A stretch of DNA of 64,000 nt from NCBI RefSeq assembly GCF_003003215.1, contig NZ_PVUF01000014.1, forward strand, positions 29,082 to 93,081. The letters run 5' to 3'. A model generated the notes under the pieces. It had not been told where the DNA came from and ran no database searches. It saw only the letters and a list, made by a program, of their open reading frames with translations. Positions 61,402 through 64,000 of this stretch are shown piece by piece; position 1 is the stretch's first letter, and each line of letters begins with the position of its first letter. Source of the DNA: Tritonibacter scottomollicae. Lineage in GTDB: Bacteria; Pseudomonadota; Alphaproteobacteria; Rhodobacterales; Rhodobacteraceae. The position numbers were made by a program, and so were the translations under genes.

Positions 61402-61428
61402 CTTCGCATTATCCGGTCCTCGTGATAA
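61402..61428 (-). repeat. Right terminal inverted repeat of the RIT element
   Basis: Read on the minus strand it begins TTATCACGAGGA and contains ATAATGCGAAG; 22 of 27 positions match the left repeat. About 32 bases lie between it and the transposase break. Confidence 0.75.
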
Positions 61429-61460
61429 CTGCTGTAATGACGAGCTCGCCATTAACGCAA

Positions 61461-62002
61461 CCAGTCAGCGTCATAGCCCCGGTCGCCCAGCAGCCATCCG
61501 ACCGTCGGCAGGCTGCTGCACAGAGCCCGTGCTCCGACGTAATCGCTGACTTGGCCGGCAGTGATGAACAAGTTGAGCGGGCGACCACGGCTGTCGCAGA
61601 TCGCATGCAGCTTCGTGTTCATCCCGCCTTTTGTGCGACCGATCACCCGCCCGCGCTTGTCTCCAGGCCCCCTTTTTTCGCCCGTAGGCTGGAAGCCGTA
61701 CGGTGCGCTTTGAGATACGTCGCATCGATCATGACAGTTTGTTCTTCGCGATGATCTGCGGCCAGACCGACCAGCATTTGTGCGAAAATGCCCTTATCGC
61801 TCCACCGCTTCCAGCGGTTGTACAACGTTTTGTGTGGGCCGTATTCCTTCGGTGCATCACGCCACCGCAAGCCATTGCGATTGATGAAGATAATGCCACT
61901 TAGGACCCGCCGGTCATCAACTCGCGGCTTGCCGTGAGACTTGGGAAAGAAGCGCTCAAGACGCGCCATCTGCGCATCGCTCAACCAGAAAAGATCAGAC
62001 AT
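61461..62002 (-). pseudogene. IS5-family transposase, N-terminal part with programmed frameshift
   Basis: Starts MSDLFWLSDAQMARLERFFP (ATG 62002). The first frame ends soon after LRAKKGGLE, at an A6G5 run (minus strand; T6 at 61673-61678) that is the usual slip site of IS427-type elements; the -1 frame continues GRTKGGMNTKLHAICD and LLGDRGYDADW. It then breaks at the RIT junction. The missing end (FREALEDKG and onward) lies at 45622-45849. DDE residues include Asp in MIDATY and Asp in GDRGYD. Confidence 0.88.
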
Positions 62003-62066
62003 CGTCACCGCCCATTTTTGATGCGGTGAATCACGCAGCCAACCGAAAATCAATGGGTCCTGACCC

Positions 62067-62249
62067 TAGCTTCCCGGTCCGCACGTATCGCTCTGGATTC
62101 TTCTCGACGATCTGGCATTCCCCCTCGGTGTGCCCGTGGTGGAGTGCTTTTTTGCGCGTCCCTGCCAGATTTTCGGGTTTGATCACATCACCAGCCGTGA
62201 GAGCGACCGCGAAGGTATAGAGGTGTGTTTCCCAATGTGGCGTCGTCAT
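62067..62249 (-). CDS. Small hypothetical protein, last two codons replaced by IS
   Basis: Begins MTTPHWETHLYTFAVALTAG at 62249, overlapping the preceding stop. Residues up to GKL are native; the frame then runs into the IS end. Rejoining the IS flanks gives GAG GCA TGA, a two-residue finish overlapping the ATG of the 45594 gene. So the original product had about 63 residues. Contains DVIKPENLAGTRKKALHHGHTEG; looks like a small DUF found on plasmids, not recognised. Confidence 0.65.
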
Positions 62250-62473
62250 TGGTCTACCTCGGCGCTGAACACCACAGTCTCATCTTCGATTGTGTATGGC
62301 ACTTCCTTGGCCAAGAGCTGCTTGAATGCCTCTTCTGGAATACCGGACCAAGTATTGCAGAGTGTCTTCAGCAGCTGGGGTTGGTCGTCTTCGAATGCGT
62401 AGCCATTGATGGCCCAAGCAATAATGCCGGGTGTGTGAACCATCGAAGACGATCCAAGGCGGTAGGTTGTCAT
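62246..62473 (-). CDS. Small hypothetical protein
   Basis: 75 residues; GGAGAG five bases before the ATG. Sequence MTTYRLGSSSMVHTPGIIAW with CNTWSGIPEEAF; cytoplasmic, acidic end. Overlaps the next gene by four bases, so three small genes (with those at 62249 and 45594) were one operon before the IS. Function unknown. Confidence 0.62.
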   Translation of the reverse strand: MTTYRLGSSSMVHTPGIIAWAINGYAFEDDQPQLLKTLCNTWSGIPEEAFKQLLAKEVPYTIEDETVVFSAEVDQ

Positions 62474-62852
62474 TCTGTCTCTCCGTTATCGTGTGGCACC
62501 GTAAAATTGCGGCAGGTTTCTGGTCATGCGCCGCAGGCGCCTGATCCTGAAACCTTGGCAAGTGCCGAACTGGAGTGGTGAATTTCCAAGTGCGCGAAGC
62601 GGGACCGGACCCGCGCGCAGCTGCACGAAACAGCCCCCTCAGGGCTGTGAAGGAAGCGAGCACGGCGAGGACCCACCACTTGGAAAGAGGCGGGGAACCC
62701 CGCCTTCATACGGACGTGCCTATGGCGCGTCCCACTAAGATGCCCCCTGCCCTACTGGATGATGTGATCCGCGCCGCAGGCGCGGATCTTCTTAGATCTT
62801 CGCAACGGCCCGGATCAGACGAACGGACGACCAAAGCCGCCCGTGCCGTAGC
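62474..62852. other. Intergenic stretch with several hairpins
   Basis: No supported gene. Perfect stems: GATCCGCGCC (62766-62775)/GGCGCGGATC (62779-62788), GGCGGGG (62689-62695)/CCCCGCC (62698-62704), and ACAGCCC/GGGCTGT near 62630-62649. They lie between the 63-residue gene and the small operon. Termination or mRNA structures are possible; oriT-like structure cannot be excluded. Confidence 0.45.
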
Positions 62853-63044
62853 TCATTCGGTGACGTCATCCTTGTTTGGGAAAGCGACCATATCAACGTT
62901 GGGGAACATGCTGTGCTTGACGCTGATCGAGGTGATGTTGCCCTGTTCATCGGTCCGGACGAATAGGGCACCGCAGCGGTCCCAGAATGTCTTGCCATCT
63001 TTTTCGCCGGATTTGACGTTCAGTTTCAGAGTTTGAGTAGCCAT
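62853..63044 (-). CDS. Small hypothetical protein
   Basis: 63 residues, MATQTLKLNVKSGEKDGKTF with DRCGALFVRTDEQGNITSISV; beta-rich, GAGGAT upstream of the ATG. Plasmid-type small protein of unknown role, on the same strand as the small operon downstream. Confidence 0.62.
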   Translation of the reverse strand: MATQTLKLNVKSGEKDGKTFWDRCGALFVRTDEQGNITSISVKHSMFPNVDMVAFPNKDDVTE

Positions 63045-63712
63045 GATTTGATCCTCGCCTTGAGTGTTTCGATGAACATTGCGGAAGCGGGCTCCAAGGG
63101 GATGTCAGCTGGAAATTTGGTGCGCGAGGAATGGGCCGCAGGCACAGGGGAAATTTCCAGTTGAAGTAAAGCGACCATCCCCGACTGCCCGCTTATGTTC
63201 ATCAGAGAGAAACACGGCCTTGCGAGGATCGACATGGCTACAGCCTGAAAGTGCGCAGTGATGAAGGGCCGGCAAGACGTTCTAGGACCGCGGCCGCCAA
63301 GTCTCCAAGCTACCGACAGATCACGGGCAACCTTACCCCGATCTTAGCCAGCTCCAATACTCATGGAGAAATCTGGACACTATCCCAAACAAGGATGTTG
63401 CCGGCTGCGATCCCGCCATTTGTGTTCCCCCTCCCCCGCCCATGGACAGAGCCAAGAATAGATCTGAAGCGCCGCGCAAGTGATCGTCACCCGCAGGGCC
63501 GATCCGGACATTCGGAAACGACCATGGTCCAAAGCCTATCAGCTGGCCCGGATGGGACAGATGCTAGGCTATTGGCCCAGGGAGTGCCGCATGTTCGGTT
63601 CGGGGAAGCACCGCTTGCGGTGCTGAGTAGTGAGTGGTCCCATGTTTACATGGGATGCGCTCTCAATAGCCATTACCACGTAACACATACCTCCCCTACC
63701 ACACACCTCCAC
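63045..63712. other. Gene-free stretch before the IS3 fragment
   Basis: Frames on both strands are short or poor in coding character (for example 63026-63235 minus, 63251-63715 plus). Nothing identified beyond the probable promoter of the 63-residue gene near its left edge. Confidence 0.4.
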
Positions 63713-64000
63713 TGATGTGCCCCCATCGAGTGGTCCAATTTGAATGTTAATGCATCGTCGGTCTTTGGTCTATCGGGACGATGCTTTTGGGCGCTGGGGG
63801 CCGGTACCCTAAGGCGCTGTGGGGCCTAACCGTTTTGTAGTGGCGACGCCAGCGTTCGATGAGGATCTGTGCTTCACGCAGCGTGGTGAAGACCTCGCCG
63901 TTTAGTAACTCATCCCGGAAGCGGGCGTTGAAGCTCTCGCAGTAGCCGTTCTCCCAAGGTGATCCCGGGGCAATGAATGCGGTCTTCGCGCCCACGGCAC
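63713..64000. mobile_element. End of an IS3-family insertion sequence
   Basis: Begins at TGATGTGCCCCCATCGAG, a TG...CCCC-type IS3 terminus, and continues through the transposase end to the window edge. The rest of the element lies outside the window. Confidence 0.65.
63747..64000 (-). CDS. IS3-family transposase OrfB (C-terminus; start beyond window)
   Basis: At least 84 codons, continuing past 64000. Reads [21 protein letters not shown] with the catalytic Glu of the DDE core (ENGYCESF), then [28 protein letters not shown], the standard end of OrfB of IS3-family elements. The GTG at 63995 is internal, not the start. Confidence 0.93.
   Translation of the reverse strand, partial: AVGAKTAFIAPGSPWENGYCESFNARFRDELLNGEVFTTLREAQILIERWRRHYKTVRPHSALGYRPPAPKSIVPIDQRPTMH

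Larger units (their letters stand above)
45850..61428. mobile_element. RIT-type element (recombinases in trio) with about 12 kb of cargo
   Basis: Left terminal repeat 45850-45876 and right terminal repeat 61402-61428 are inverted and match at 22 of 27 positions (TTATCRCGAGGA and ATAATGCG blocks). Three overlapping tyrosine recombinase genes, the hallmark of RIT elements, lie at the left end reading toward it. Cargo from 49.6 to 61.4 kb includes membrane proteins, a SUKH gene, a LuxR regulator and a secreted VWA operon. About 32 extra bases separate the right repeat from the IS transposase remnant. Known RITs are a few kilobases, so the cargo is unusual. Confidence 0.72.
45602..62066. mobile_element. 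IS5/IS427-like insertion sequence, interrupted by a 15.6-kb element
   Basis: Left end GGGTCAGGACTC (45602 on) and right end GGGTCCTGACCC (to 62066) are inverted copies with an apparent TA target duplication outside (CTA/TAG). The two outer pieces add up to about 855 bp, a normal IS427-group size, and together encode one transposase on the minus strand: the N-terminal part at the right, the C-terminal part at the left. The inner 45850-61460 segment is a later insertion. Confidence 0.8.

Noticed and set aside
1..64000. CRISPR array or tRNA genes
   Set aside because: No regularly spaced direct repeats with unique spacers and no cloverleaf sequence were seen.

Overview
The window looks like the transfer half of a large conjugative plasmid from an alphaproteobacterium, most likely the Rhodobacterales/Roseobacter group. 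Reasons are a RepC-type replication protein, a complete F-type (MPF-F) conjugation apparatus with alphaproteobacterial features (DUF1173 gene, S26 peptidase, split TraN), a MobF relaxase, and GC-rich codon use through the transfer genes. No rRNA, tRNA, CRISPR array or ordinary chromosomal housekeeping gene was seen.

Layout. 1-1361: the repC gene (minus strand, running off the left edge) with a predicted counter-transcribed RNA in its leader; repA and repB are not in the window. 2.3-21.7 kb: one long, mostly overlapping transfer operon, traA-L-E-K-B-V-(small)-C-trbI-(S26 peptidase)-traW-U-trbC-traN1-traN2-(thioredoxin)-traF-(DUF1173)-traH-traG. 21.7-26.1 kb: accessory genes (a small antisense membrane gene, a DsbA-like protein, two lipoproteins, three proteins of unknown function, a 59-residue protein). 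26.2-34.3 kb: traD (fused to a HAD-like domain), traI (with a duplicated helicase module) and a small coiled-coil gene.

34.5-42.8 kb is an AT-richer genomic island with two overlapping tyrosine recombinases and a three-gene operon: a large HATPase sensor, a lone receiver protein, and a receiver fused to a nucleoside-phosphorylase-like effector. This is the architecture of a Detocs (defense two-component) anti-phage system. A 16-bp direct repeat at both ends, in the same reading frame, marks its likely attachment core; the island splits a reading frame that continues into a secreted lysozyme-like gene (42.9-43.8 kb).

44.4-45.6 and 62.07-63.04 kb hold the interrupted pieces of a small minus-strand backbone gene cluster (nuclease, H-NS-like silencer, small hypotheticals). 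Inside it sits an IS5/IS427-like element (45602-62066), whose transposase gene is itself split by a 15.6-kb element (45850-61428) with 27-bp imperfect terminal inverted repeats. That element carries a recombinase-in-trio (RIT) set at one end and about 12 kb of cargo: membrane and secreted proteins, a SUKH immunity gene with a decayed nuclease-toxin remnant, a LuxR-type regulator, and a divergent secreted von Willebrand factor A operon with a candidate LuxR operator between them. The right edge cuts an IS3-family transposase.

Together the genes describe a self-transmissible plasmid that has gathered a phage-defense island and a large RIT-borne cargo at the ends of its transfer region. The most notable unexplained architectures are the RIT/IS nesting, the TraD-HAD and TraG-cell-wall-hydrolase fusions, the doubled TraI helicase, and an array of six GGGCCA motifs spaced one helical turn apart next to the island attachment site.
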